Source: Bacteroidales bacterium UBA1208 (GTDB lineage Bacteria > Bacteroidota > Bacteroidia > Bacteroidales > P3). From it: a stretch of 25,475 nucleotides of DNA. The notes beneath the pieces are model-generated. The model was given only the letters and a program-made list of their open reading frames with translations. It was not told the DNA's origin and ran no database searches. This document shows positions 16,248 to 24,156 of the stretch, one piece after another; the stretch's first letter is position 1, and every line of letters starts with the position of its first letter. The position numbers were made by a program, and so were the translations under genes. The stretch is from assembly GCA_002309955.1 (NCBI GenBank), contig DBXQ01000114.1, positions 1 to 25,475 of the forward strand, in the 5' to 3' direction.

Positions 16248-17372
16248 ATGAAATACTACATAATAGCAGGCGAAGCTTCGGGCGACCTTCATGGTGCCAA
16301 CCTCATGCGTGCCATAAAACGGCAAGATGCTCAAGCCGAGTTTCGTTTCTGGGGCGGTGATTCCATGTCGCAGGTTGGAGGCAAGCCCGTGCGTCATATC
16401 CGCGACCTTGCTATCATGGGTTTTGTCGAAGTGGTCAGAAACCTTCGCACTGTCACTCAGAATATAGACCTTTGTAAACAAGACATACTCCAATTCAACC
16501 CTGACGCTATTGTATATATTGACTACCCGGGATTCAACCTTCGAATAGCGCGTTTCGCTCACAGCAAAGGGTTTCTCAACATCCACTACATCTCGCCTCA
16601 ACTTTGGGCTTGGAAAAAAGGCCGTATCAAAAGCATGCGCAAAAATCTTGACTGCCTTTGTTACATCCTGCCTTTCGAACAAGACTTCTATGCCCGCAAC
16701 AATTTTCCGCAAGCTGTATATGTAGGACATCCATTGCTCGATGCTGTTGCCCAGTATCGTGAATCCTCATTCAAGCAGACTTTTCAAAGCGATGCTTCCC
16801 GTCGTCTCATTGCGCTTCTCCCCGGTAGCCGGAAACAGGAACTCAAACGCTCTCTTCCTCCCATGTTGCAGGTGGCCCGCAATCATTCTGAATGCGATTT
16901 CGTCATTGCTGGCATGACCCTCCTTGGTGATAACTTCTACCAGCCGCTTATCCACGACATCCCCAACGTCTCCATCGTCTACGACCAGACCTACCCTTTG
17001 CTCTCCTCTGCTTATGCTGCGCTGGTTTGTTCCGGCACTGCCACTCTCGAAACAGCACTCTTCAACGTCCCTCAAGTGGTATGCTATCGAGCCAATGCCA
17101 TCTCGGCTTCCATAGCCCGTGTTCTCATTGGAAACCGCATTAAATACATATCCCTTGTTAATCTCATTGCCGATTCGCCTGTTGTCGTTGAACTCATCCA
17201 GCAAGACTTTACGGCCAATCGGCTTGAACAGGAATTCCTCCGTATTGTCGACGATGCCGATTACCGCCAGTCACTTCTTGACGGTTATGCCCGTGTGCAT
17301 GCTCTTCTTGGCAACGCAGGTGCTTCCGACCGAACTGCCGCCGAAATCATTAAACATATCAACTGCAAGTGA
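16248..17372 (+). CDS. lpxB: Lipid-A-disaccharide synthase LpxB
   Basis: The 374 residues match LpxB in length. Recognisable parts are the N-terminal IIAGEASGDLHGANLMRA (5-22), DLAIMGFVEVVRNL (53-66), IDYPGFNLRIA (92-102), ISPQLWAWKKGRI (115-127) and the C-terminal donor-site region SGTATLETALFNVPQVVCYR. LpxB (GT19) joins UDP-diacylglucosamine and lipid X to make the lipid A disaccharide at the inner face of the inner membrane. Its presence shows an LPS-making Gram-negative bacterium. It shares a GTGA overlap with the SpoIID-like gene downstream. A GGAGG site precedes the start. Confidence 0.95.
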   Translation: MKYYIIAGEASGDLHGANLMRAIKRQDAQAEFRFWGGDSMSQVGGKPVRHIRDLAIMGFVEVVRNLRTVTQNIDLCKQDILQFNPDAIVYIDYPGFNLRIARFAHSKGFLNIHYISPQLWAWKKGRIKSMRKNLDCLCYILPFEQDFYARNNFPQAVYVGHPLLDAVAQYRESSFKQTFQSDASRRLIALLPGSRKQELKRSLPPMLQVARNHSECDFVIAGMTLLGDNFYQPLIHDIPNVSIVYDQTYPLLSSAYAALVCSGTATLETALFNVPQVVCYRANAISASIARVLIGNRIKYISLVNLIADSPVVVELIQQDFTANRLEQEFLRIVDDADYRQSLLDGYARVHALLGNAGASDRTAAEIIKHINCK

Positions 17373-18697
17373 AACGCCTTCTCGCCATACTCGCCTTCCT
17401 GCTACTCGCCTTTAGTGCCTCGGCCGACCGCGTCAAGGTACGACTATTCTCCAACAACTCCATCGACCTCATCAATATCTCTTTTGACCTCGGCACCTAT
17501 GACATCTATGGCTCCGACACCACCCTGATAGAAGCCTCTGTGGGCAACGACAAGTCCGTTGAGCTTACTCCCCAAGGTCGCAAAGTCCATGTCGCAATCA
17601 ATGGCTATGACTATGGCTCGTTCGCCAACGTCAATTTCCTTGCCACCGATACCGCCTGCATCCTTTGCCTCAACCCCCGCCAGCTCAAGCAACGCACATA
17701 TGAAGGCAACCTCTCTGTCTCAGTCAACAAGAATGGCAAACTTCTCCTCATCAACGACGTGGAATTTGAGACCTACATTGCAGGTGTCGTCCAGTCCGAA
17801 ATCTACGGTACTCAACCCGACATTTTCCGTGTGCAGGCCATCATTTCCCGCACATGGGCTTTGAAAAACATCAACAAGCATGCGTCCGAAGGCTACAATT
17901 TCTGCGACCAAGTCCACTGTCAGGCATATCTTAACCGCTGTGTCCGTCCCGACATCATGCTCGGCACCATGATGAGCAGTGGCATGACCATTGTCGATTC
18001 CGTCGGCCAGCTTATCGAAACCCCATTCCACGCCAACAGCGGAGGGCAGACCGCCAATTCGGAGGATGTGTGGCGTGCTGCCGTCCCTTATCTCCGTTCC
18101 GTACCCGACACCTTCTCCTACAATATGCGCCAGAGCGAATGGGTCAAGGTGCTTAGTGAAGACAAGTGGCTCAATTATTTCTCATCAAAACACAAACTTG
18201 ACATCCACAACGACAGTATCCGTAACGAACTGCTCTCCTTCAGCCAGTCCACTCGCAAGGTGCGCATCTGCGGTGTCCCGCTCACCCGTGTGCGTACCGA
18301 CTTCCAGCTCCGTTCCACTTTTTTTTCTGTCATCTACGACACCTCCTCCCACCGCATCACCCTCTCTGGCCATGGTTTCGGCCATGGGGTAGGGCTCAGC
18401 CAAGAAGGGACCATCCGTATGGTAGGGCTGGGCATCAGCTACGACAGCATTATCCACCATTACTACACAGGGGCTGAAATCCATTACGACGAAACCCATC
18501 CCCACACCTATGTCGAAAACTACATCAACAAAATAGCTCAAATTATCGAAGAAGACAAATCTGCTGCCACCCGTTCAGTATCGAAAAAAGATGACTGGCT
18601 GGGGCGTCTCTTCCGTCTTCGCGACCGCGAAGAGCGCGAAGAAGTCTACGACCCAAAGACCGACGAACTTGACGAGGATTGGCAATACGATTGGTAG
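17369..18697 (+). CDS. SpoIID/LytB-domain secreted protein
   Basis: This 442-residue protein has a signal peptide (about residues 1-19, ending SASA) and a SpoIID domain. Key segments are AGVVQSEIYGTQPD (138-151, with E144 at the position of the SpoIID catalytic glutamate), FHANSGGQTANSEDVW (220-235) and SGHGFGHGVGLSQEG (333-347). SpoIID cleaves peptidoglycan glycan strands lacking stem peptides in sporulating Firmicutes. In a non-sporulating Bacteroidetes the homologue is expected to act on envelope peptidoglycan, with partner unknown. The N-terminal ~110 residues look like an extra beta-rich domain. The tail (about 392-442) is highly charged. It starts at GTG 17369, overlapping lpxB by four bases. 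Confidence 0.85.
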   Translation: MKRLLAILAFLLLAFSASADRVKVRLFSNNSIDLINISFDLGTYDIYGSDTTLIEASVGNDKSVELTPQGRKVHVAINGYDYGSFANVNFLATDTACILCLNPRQLKQRTYEGNLSVSVNKNGKLLLINDVEFETYIAGVVQSEIYGTQPDIFRVQAIISRTWALKNINKHASEGYNFCDQVHCQAYLNRCVRPDIMLGTMMSSGMTIVDSVGQLIETPFHANSGGQTANSEDVWRAAVPYLRSVPDTFSYNMRQSEWVKVLSEDKWLNYFSSKHKLDIHNDSIRNELLSFSQSTRKVRICGVPLTRVRTDFQLRSTFFSVIYDTSSHRITLSGHGFGHGVGLSQEGTIRMVGLGISYDSIIHHYYTGAEIHYDETHPHTYVENYINKIAQIIEEDKSAATRSVSKKDDWLGRLFRLRDREEREEVYDPKTDELDEDWQYDW

Positions 18698-18726
18698 AAT
18701 ATATATTAACCTAAAATACAGCCTAT

Positions 18727-19290
18727 ATGATTAAACGAGTACTCCTTTTCTTATCCGTTAGCCTTTTGTTGGCAGGTAATGTCCATGCCCAGCAAGTGGA
18801 GTGGAGAACCATAGAGCAGGCCGCTAAAACCGATAGCAAAACCAACGCTAAACTTTATTTTGTTGACTTCTACACCTCTTGGTGCGGTTGGTGTAAGAAG
18901 ATGGATCGCGAAACTTTTGCCAACCCCATCGTGGCCAAGATCCTCAATACCTACTACATCCCTGTTAAATTCGATGCCGAAGGCGGCTCCGAATTCACAT
19001 GGCGCGGCACAAAATATGCCAACATGGCTTCTGCCCCCGGCATGCGTCCCTCCACACATAGTTTTGCCAAGGCGGTGCTCGGCACCCAGATGGGGTTTCC
19101 CTCCTTCGGCATTTTCAACTCCGACCAATCGAAACTCACCATCATCCAGGGCTATCAGTCGGCCAACGACTTTATTGTCATGCTCTGGTATTTTGCTTCC
19201 GGCGACAATCGCCGCTATCCCTTCGACAAATATCAAAAGATATTCGACAAGGATATACGCCCAGTGATGAACCAGAAACTGGGGCTTTAA
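18727..19290 (+). CDS. Secreted thioredoxin-fold protein
   Basis: This 187-residue protein has a signal peptide (about residues 1-21, ending VHAQ) and a thioredoxin fold. The redox motif is WCGWC (C53 and C56), in the context YTSWCGWCKKMDRETF, which resembles the thioredoxin_7/DUF255 group. The cis-proline is P125 in GFPSFGIF. Between the active site and the cis-proline there is a longer insert (about residues 84-118) than in classical thioredoxin. It would act in the periplasm, reducing or isomerising disulfides. Target proteins are not known. It lies 29 bases after the SpoIID-like gene and 26 before ftsY. Confidence 0.85.
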   Translation: MIKRVLLFLSVSLLLAGNVHAQQVEWRTIEQAAKTDSKTNAKLYFVDFYTSWCGWCKKMDRETFANPIVAKILNTYYIPVKFDAEGGSEFTWRGTKYANMASAPGMRPSTHSFAKAVLGTQMGFPSFGIFNSDQSKLTIIQGYQSANDFIVMLWYFASGDNRRYPFDKYQKIFDKDIRPVMNQKLGL

Positions 19291-19316
19291 CCTAACACAA
19301 AACAACCATATCAGCC

Positions 19317-20267
19317 ATGGGACTATTCAGTAAAAAAGAAAAAAAACAAAGTCTCGACCAAGGACTTAACAAAACCAAAGAGAGTTTCTTCGCCAAACTC
19401 TCCAAGACCATATTGGGTAAATCCACCGTCGACGACAGCGTCCTCGACAACCTTGAAGAAACACTCATCACCTCCGATGTAGGTGTCGAGACCACCCTCA
19501 AAATCATTGATAAACTGCAGGAACGCATCAAGCGCGACAAATACATTAGCACCGGTGAACTCAACTCCATCCTCCGTGCCGAGATAGCAACCCTTCTGCG
19601 CAAACCTTCCGGCCATTTCCCCGACGACTTCGATTCGCCATTGCCCGCCACACCATACGTCATCCTCGTGGTTGGTGTCAATGGAGTCGGCAAGACCACT
19701 ACTATTGCTAAATTGGCATACCAATACAAACAGGCCGGCCGCAGCGTAGTACTTGGTGCTGCCGATACTTTCCGTGCCGCTGCTGTCGAACAATTGCAGC
19801 TTTGGGCCGAACGTGTAGGTGTCCCCATCGTCCAGCAAGGCATGAATGCAGACCCGGCTTCGGTGGCCTACGACACCCTCCAATCCGCCATTTCGCGCAA
19901 AGCCGATGTCGTACTTATCGATACCGCTGGCCGTCTCCACAACAAGGTAGGTCTCATGAACGAACTTGGCAAAATCAAGAAAGTGATGCAGAAACTCATG
20001 CCTGATGCACCGCACGAAGTGCTTCTCGTGCTCGATGCCAGCACTGGTCAGAATGCTGTCGAACAAGCCAAGCAGTTCACCGCCGCCACCGATGTCAATG
20101 CTCTGGCACTCACCAAACTCGACGGCACTGCGAAAGGCGGTGTCATCATAGGTATCAGCGACCAGTTCCAAATCCCGGTCCGCTACATCGGCCTTGGCGA
20201 AAAAATGACCGACCTCCAAGTGTTCAACGCCGACGAGTTTGTCGACAGCCTTTTCGATAAACAATAA
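19317..20267 (+). CDS. ftsY: Signal recognition particle receptor FtsY
   Basis: The 316 residues hold the NG domain of FtsY without the long acidic N-terminal A domain of E. coli. The short head is very basic (KKEKKQS). GTPase motifs are VGVNGVGKTTTIAK (119-132, G1), DTFRAAAVEQL (150-160, G2), DTAGR (202-206, G3) and TKLDGTAKGG (266-275, G4 and closing loop). FtsY binds the signal recognition particle at the membrane and delivers ribosomes to the Sec translocon. The long open frame on the opposite strand (19323-20264) is a shadow. The gene is followed by rimO after 19 bases. Confidence 0.97.
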   Translation: MGLFSKKEKKQSLDQGLNKTKESFFAKLSKTILGKSTVDDSVLDNLEETLITSDVGVETTLKIIDKLQERIKRDKYISTGELNSILRAEIATLLRKPSGHFPDDFDSPLPATPYVILVVGVNGVGKTTTIAKLAYQYKQAGRSVVLGAADTFRAAAVEQLQLWAERVGVPIVQQGMNADPASVAYDTLQSAISRKADVVLIDTAGRLHNKVGLMNELGKIKKVMQKLMPDAPHEVLLVLDASTGQNAVEQAKQFTAATDVNALALTKLDGTAKGGVIIGISDQFQIPVRYIGLGEKMTDLQVFNADEFVDSLFDKQ

Positions 20268-20286
20268 TCCTCAACCCTAATATTGT

Positions 20287-21621
20287 GTGGCTGCTTTGAA
20301 AATCAATATCATCACGCTCGGTTGTAGCAAGAACACCGTCGATTCCGAAAACATCGGGGGGCATCTCGTCTCTGCTGGCTGCCAAGTCTATTTCGATCGA
20401 CAGCGGAACGACTGCGACATTGTCATCCTCAATACCTGTGGATTCATAGGCGATGCCAAGGAGGAGTCGGTAAACATGCTTCTTCAGCAAATTGCCTGCC
20501 TTGAATCTTTCAACCGTCGTCACAAGTCCGACGGTCGTCGCCGCCACCTCATTGCAGTGGGCTGTCTTGTGGAACGCTACCGCCACGAGTTGCAGGAAGA
20601 AATGCCGCAAGTGTCGGCATGGTATGGTGTGCACCAATGGGATGAACTTGTGGCAGCAATCCGTTCCCTTGCCGCGGAACCTACAGCTGCGCAGCCGTTC
20701 ACCTCGCAACGCTCGCTTTCTACACCATCACATTATGCCTATCTCAAAATATCTGAAGGGTGTAACCGCAGTTGCTCCTATTGTGCCATACCGCTCATCC
20801 GTGGCAAGCACCAATCTCGTCCCATCGAAGAAATTGTCGACGAGGCTTGTCGTCTTGTCAGCCAGGGAGTGAAAGAGCTTATCGTCATTGCGCAGGACAC
20901 CACTTACTACGGTCTTGACCTTTATGGCCGCCGCTGTCTGGGCGACCTGCTCAATCTTTTGGCCACCCGCAGCGGTGCAGAGTGGATAAGGCTCCACTAC
21001 ACTTATCCAGCCTCGTTTCCGCTCGATGCCATAGAAGCCATGCGCCAGCATCCCAACATCTGCAATTATATTGACATCCCGCTCCAGCACATCAACACCC
21101 GTCTGCTTCATTCAATGCAGCGCGGAGTCGACCGTGCCGAAACCCTCCGTCTGCTGCAGCACTTCCGTCAGTCCCTGCCCGATGTCAGCATCCGCACCAC
21201 TCTCATTGTGGGCTACCCAGGCGAAACCGAAGCCGAGTTTGAAGAACTGAAACAGTTCGTTGCCGATGCGCAATTCGACCGTATGGGCTGCTTTGCCTAC
21301 TCGCCCGAAGAGGGCACTCCCGCACAAACCCTTGGCGACCCTGTGCCCGAAGAGGTGAAACAACAGCGCATAGACGAGCTGATGGCTTTGCAACAATCCA
21401 TCTCGTTGCAGAAGAATGAGGCGAAAGTGGGACGCACTTTCCGTGTGCTGGTGGACCGTCGCGAAGGCGACTATTACATCGCCCGCACCGAATACGACAG
21501 CCCAGATATTGACGACGAGGTGCTTATTCCCGTCACCAAACGGATTCCGATAGGCTCTTTCTGTCGCGTATGTATCACCCAGGCTCTTGAACACGACCTC
21601 ATGGCTCGTCTGGTTGAATAA
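20287..21621 (+). CDS. rimO: Ribosomal protein S12 methylthiotransferase RimO
   Basis: The 444 residues have the MTTase plan. The N-terminal cluster cysteines are C13 (ITLGCSKNTVDSE), C51 (LNTCGFIGDAKEES) and C93 (AVGCLVERY). The radical-SAM cysteines are C159, C163 and C166 (EGCNRSCSYCAIP). A TRAM domain fills about residues 378-444. ITLGCSKNTVDSE and CGFIGDAKEES are typical of RimO rather than of MiaB. RimO adds a methylthio group to the conserved aspartate of ribosomal protein S12. The start is GTG 20287, with TTG 20296 as the only near alternative after the stop at 20278. It ends the gene cluster that began at surE. Confidence 0.95.
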   Translation: MAALKINIITLGCSKNTVDSENIGGHLVSAGCQVYFDRQRNDCDIVILNTCGFIGDAKEESVNMLLQQIACLESFNRRHKSDGRRRHLIAVGCLVERYRHELQEEMPQVSAWYGVHQWDELVAAIRSLAAEPTAAQPFTSQRSLSTPSHYAYLKISEGCNRSCSYCAIPLIRGKHQSRPIEEIVDEACRLVSQGVKELIVIAQDTTYYGLDLYGRRCLGDLLNLLATRSGAEWIRLHYTYPASFPLDAIEAMRQHPNICNYIDIPLQHINTRLLHSMQRGVDRAETLRLLQHFRQSLPDVSIRTTLIVGYPGETEAEFEELKQFVADAQFDRMGCFAYSPEEGTPAQTLGDPVPEEVKQQRIDELMALQQSISLQKNEAKVGRTFRVLVDRREGDYYIARTEYDSPDIDDEVLIPVTKRIPIGSFCRVCITQALEHDLMARLVE

Positions 21622-21668
21622 CTTTATATAAACAACATTTGACTAATGCCCGTTCTTGGGTTATTCAA
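21614..21668. other. 9-base inverted repeat across the rimO stop codon
   Basis: TTGAATAAC (21614-21622) is the exact reverse complement of GTTATTCAA (21660-21668), with a 37-base loop. It overlaps the rimO stop. There is no U-tract, so calling it a terminator is not justified; it may be RNA 3'-end structure. Confidence 0.4.
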
Positions 21669-21822
21669 TGCTATTTCACCATTGAACCCCGATCGGTCAA
21701 TAGGCGTTGTCCAGATATTGCAACGCATGCCCTTTCCCCGTGAATCCTCCCCAACTTGCGCCCAAGTCCATTTCGCATTGCCTTTGGTTCGCTCATCCAT
21801 CCACCCTTCGACCGCCGTTATA

Positions 21823-21878
21823 CCTCAGTTCTCCTTCTGAAATGGGAGAACGATGGGAGAACTGAGGACAAAGGAGCG
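21823..21878 (-). repeat. Interspersed repeat, copy B (inverted relative to copy A)
   Basis: Bases 21842-21878, read on the minus strand, match 9602-9638 at 34 of 37 positions. In addition CCTCAGTTCTCC (21823-21834) is the exact reverse complement of GGAGAACTGAGG (21856-21867), so this copy forms a hairpin with 12-base arms and a 21-base loop. Both copies lie between genes. Confidence 0.75.
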
Positions 21879-21981
21879 AGGGAAGAGCGGCCGGTTCCCT
21901 GCTGGTCATTGAGACAGAAAACAGGATAAAACGGTTATTGTCAGTCTTTCCATTCCACATGTTTCCGCTTTGCTTTTGAAC

Positions 21982-21998
21982 GGCCTCCGATAGAGGCC
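21982..21998. other. Short perfect hairpin GGCCTC/GAGGCC
   Basis: GGCCTC (21982-21987) and GAGGCC (21993-21998) form six G/C-rich pairs around the five-base loop CGATA. No T-run follows. The role is unknown; it could be part of a small RNA or a remnant terminator. Confidence 0.4.
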
Positions 21999-22246
21999 TG
22001 TGTAGCCTAATGGCTGATTTGGGTTGAACAACAGAAGATCAACTATTGACTAACTGTCCATGTGTCGAAGTATCATCAAAAAAGGTTGCAGTCTGCAAAC
22101 TGGAATGTTCTGCCGGTGGTTTTGAGGTGGATGAAGTGAGTTTTATGTCAAAAAAAAATGTCTTGTTATTTTGTTGATTATTAGTCTTCTACCATTATAT
22201 TGATAGGGCAGGGAGAAAAAAAATAAAAAAAAATTCATCAAAAAAC

Positions 22247-22276
22247 TTGTTTATTTAAAAAAGTGTTGTACCTTTG
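22247..22276 (+). promoter_or_regulatory. Promoter of the ABC/GntR operon
   Basis: TTG (22247-22249) and TACCTTTG (22269-22276) are separated by 19 bases, matching the Bacteroidetes consensus. The surroundings are very AT-rich. Transcription should begin near 22283, giving a leader of about 95 bases before ATG 22378, and the start would lie within the dyad at 22278-22301. Confidence 0.85.
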
Positions 22277-22277
22277 C

Positions 22278-22301
22278 AGTGTATTAGTAAGGTAATACAC
22301 T
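22278..22301. promoter_or_regulatory. Probable operator: 9+9 bp dyad at the transcription start
   Basis: AGTGTATTA (22278-22286) and TAATACACT (22293-22301) are perfect reverse complements separated by six bases. The dyad starts two bases after the -7 box, so a bound protein would block initiation. The half-sites contain GTnTA/TAnAC, the sort of element GntR-family regulators bind. The GntR-like protein encoded in the same operon (25027-25386) is the obvious candidate, making this a likely autoregulatory site. Binding is inferred. Confidence 0.7.
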
Positions 22302-22377
22302 ATGACAATATAACGGATAAATTGTTGAAATACAATAAAGAAAATAAAAATAGAAACAATAAAAAATTAATGCAGTT

Positions 22378-23205
22378 ATGATAGAGATTAGAAATTTGGA
22401 TTTTTCCTACAAGAAAACGGCGGTGTTCCACAACATCAGCCTGACATTTGCCCCGGGTAGCATATACGGCTTGCTGGGCGAGAATGGCGTGGGTAAAACC
22501 ACGTTGCTTAAATTAATATGTGGTCTGCAAAATCCGCAGCAGGGCAGTTGCAAGGTGGACGGTCGCGTGAGTTTCGACCGCGAGCCGGAGATGCTGCAGA
22601 ACATCGTTTTCCTGCCCGACGAGGTGACCATACCCGACAACGCCACTCCAGCGGATTATGTGAAAGAGTTGGCTCCTTTCTATCCCAAGTATGCCTACGG
22701 CACATTCCTTCATCTGATGCAGGAGATGGAGGTGGAACCCGAAAGGAAATTCAAGGAGATGTCGTTCGGGCAGCAGAAAAAGTCGTTGATAGCCTGTGCG
22801 CTGTCGTTAGGGACGGACTATGTGCTGCTTGATGAGCCGACCAATGGGTTGGACATCCCTTCGAAGGTCGATTTCCGCACGCTGCTGTCCAAGCGCGCCA
22901 CCGAGGGCACCACAATCATCATCTCAACCCATCAGGTGAAAGATGTGGAGAATCTGATTGACCCCATCATCATCCTGACGCACGACGATGTGCTGTTAAA
23001 CGCCACCATTGACCAGGTGACCCGCAAGCTGACCTTCTCGTATGACACGGCACCTGTCGACGGCGCCCTGTATACCGAGCAGATGCCCGGCGGCTGCATG
23101 AACGTGTGTGTGAACAACGACGGCAGCGAGAGCAAGGTGAACATCGAGGCACTGTTCAACGCCGTGCTTCGCAACAAGAATTTGATTAAAGAACTCTTCA
23201 AATAA
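22378..23205 (+). CDS. ABC transporter ATP-binding protein
   Basis: The 275 residues form a complete ABC ATPase. The Walker A is GENGVGKT (34-41), the signature MSFGQQKK (128-135, a variant of LSGGQ), the Walker B YVLLDEPTNGLD (148-159) and the switch His H185 (STHQ). The Q-loop position reads FLPDE, with Asp in place of the usual Gln. The last ~70 residues are a small extra domain. It resembles the ATPases of YtrA/GntR-linked transporters (YtrB-like) rather than nutrient importers. It is the first gene of the operon behind the promoter and dyad. The next gene encodes the membrane partner, 61 bases downstream. The substrate is unknown; such systems often respond to wall stress or antimicrobials in Firmicutes, which is only an analogy. 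Confidence 0.9.
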   Translation: MIEIRNLDFSYKKTAVFHNISLTFAPGSIYGLLGENGVGKTTLLKLICGLQNPQQGSCKVDGRVSFDREPEMLQNIVFLPDEVTIPDNATPADYVKELAPFYPKYAYGTFLHLMQEMEVEPERKFKEMSFGQQKKSLIACALSLGTDYVLLDEPTNGLDIPSKVDFRTLLSKRATEGTTIIISTHQVKDVENLIDPIIILTHDDVLLNATIDQVTRKLTFSYDTAPVDGALYTEQMPGGCMNVCVNNDGSESKVNIEALFNAVLRNKNLIKELFK

Positions 23206-23266
23206 AGTATCGGAGTATTCGTAGTTATCAGATTATTCAGAATAAACCTATAAATAATAAACCGTT

Positions 23267-24121
23267 ATGAATAAGACATTTGATTGGTCCCGTTTTGGGA
23301 AATTGGTCCGTAAGGATTTCAGCAATATATGGCAGAATGCGGGTACATCGCTTCTGATTATTACCTTGTTGCCCATATTGGCATGGCTGCTGTGGTGGGC
23401 GTTGAGCGGCATCGAGGAAATGCCCGCTATTGCACCCGAAGTGCGCTGGTGCTTCATCGCAGGGTCGGTGTTGCTGGCTGCTATAGTATCGCCGTCGCGC
23501 ATGTATCGCACCGCTAACCTACAAAAAGAGGGCATCTATTTTGCCATGTTGCCCGCCTCGAAGCTGGAGAAGTATCTGAGCATGCTGCTCTTCACCATTA
23601 TTGTGTGCCCGCTGCTGTGCTTCTTGGGTGGTATGGTGCTTGACTATTTCTTGACGCTGCTCCCCTTTGGCCCTTATAACAAGTGGCTGTGGCAGACCGA
23701 CTATCTGGCGCAAACGTTGGATGCCTATCGTGCATTGGTTGCCGGTGATTATCCCGATGCCGACAAGAACCTGATACTGTTGGTCAATAACCTCACTCCT
23801 TGGAAGGTGATTCTGTACGCTCTGTTGTGTTATTTGAACTACGTGGCACTCTTCCTGTTCACCAACACCATCTTCAAAAAGCACAAGGTGTTGCAGACCC
23901 TGCTGTGGACATGGCTGATCAGCTTCGTGCTGAATATCATCCTCACCCCTATCATGGGTGCTATGATGATTAATGGCAACTGGATAGAGGAACTTCTCAA
24001 ATTCGCTGACCCTGTGAAGAGTTTCAATATTGCCTACTGGGCAGCAATGGCATGGAGCTTTGTGCTGACCACGGTGTTCTTCTGGTGGGCCAGTTACAGA
24101 CTGAAACACATGAAATACTAA
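23267..24121 (+). CDS. ABC transporter membrane subunit
   Basis: This 284-residue protein has about six membrane segments, near residues 26-46, 60-76, 102-128, 177-198, 208-232 and 255-275. The segment FAMLPASKLEKYLSMLL (92-108) after the second helix is typical of membrane proteins that go with YtrB-like ATPases in Bacteroidetes. It has no ATPase motifs and no signal for cleavage. It probably dimerises and pairs with the ATPase encoded just upstream. The hydrophilic part at about residues 136-170 would be a loop. The lipoprotein gene follows after 35 bases. The substrate is unknown. Confidence 0.8.
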   Translation: MNKTFDWSRFGKLVRKDFSNIWQNAGTSLLIITLLPILAWLLWWALSGIEEMPAIAPEVRWCFIAGSVLLAAIVSPSRMYRTANLQKEGIYFAMLPASKLEKYLSMLLFTIIVCPLLCFLGGMVLDYFLTLLPFGPYNKWLWQTDYLAQTLDAYRALVAGDYPDADKNLILLVNNLTPWKVILYALLCYLNYVALFLFTNTIFKKHKVLQTLLWTWLISFVLNIILTPIMGAMMINGNWIEELLKFADPVKSFNIAYWAAMAWSFVLTTVFFWWASYRLKHMKY

Positions 24122-24156
24122 GAAAATAAGAATTAACTTTTTAAAATGATAAAGAT

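Larger units (their letters stand above)
21622..22377. other. 756-base intergenic region with repeat, hairpins and a regulated promoter
   Basis: No gene is supported here. A 64-codon plus-strand frame (21646-21840) looks like chance. The region holds the second arm of the inverted repeat over the rimO stop, repeat copy B (21823-21878), a perfect short hairpin (21982-21998), then very AT-rich sequence with the promoter (22247-22276) and operator-like dyad (22278-22301). Between about 22000 and 22140 I see nothing identifiable. A small RNA in this stretch cannot be excluded from sequence alone. Confidence 0.55.

Noticed and set aside
19323..20264. 313-codon open frame antisense to ftsY
   Set aside because: It mirrors almost the whole ftsY gene and has no protein-family features; ftsY codon bias creates it.
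21646..21840. 64-codon plus-strand frame after rimO
   Set aside because: It runs into the interspersed repeat, has no recognisable features, and no sign of a promoter.
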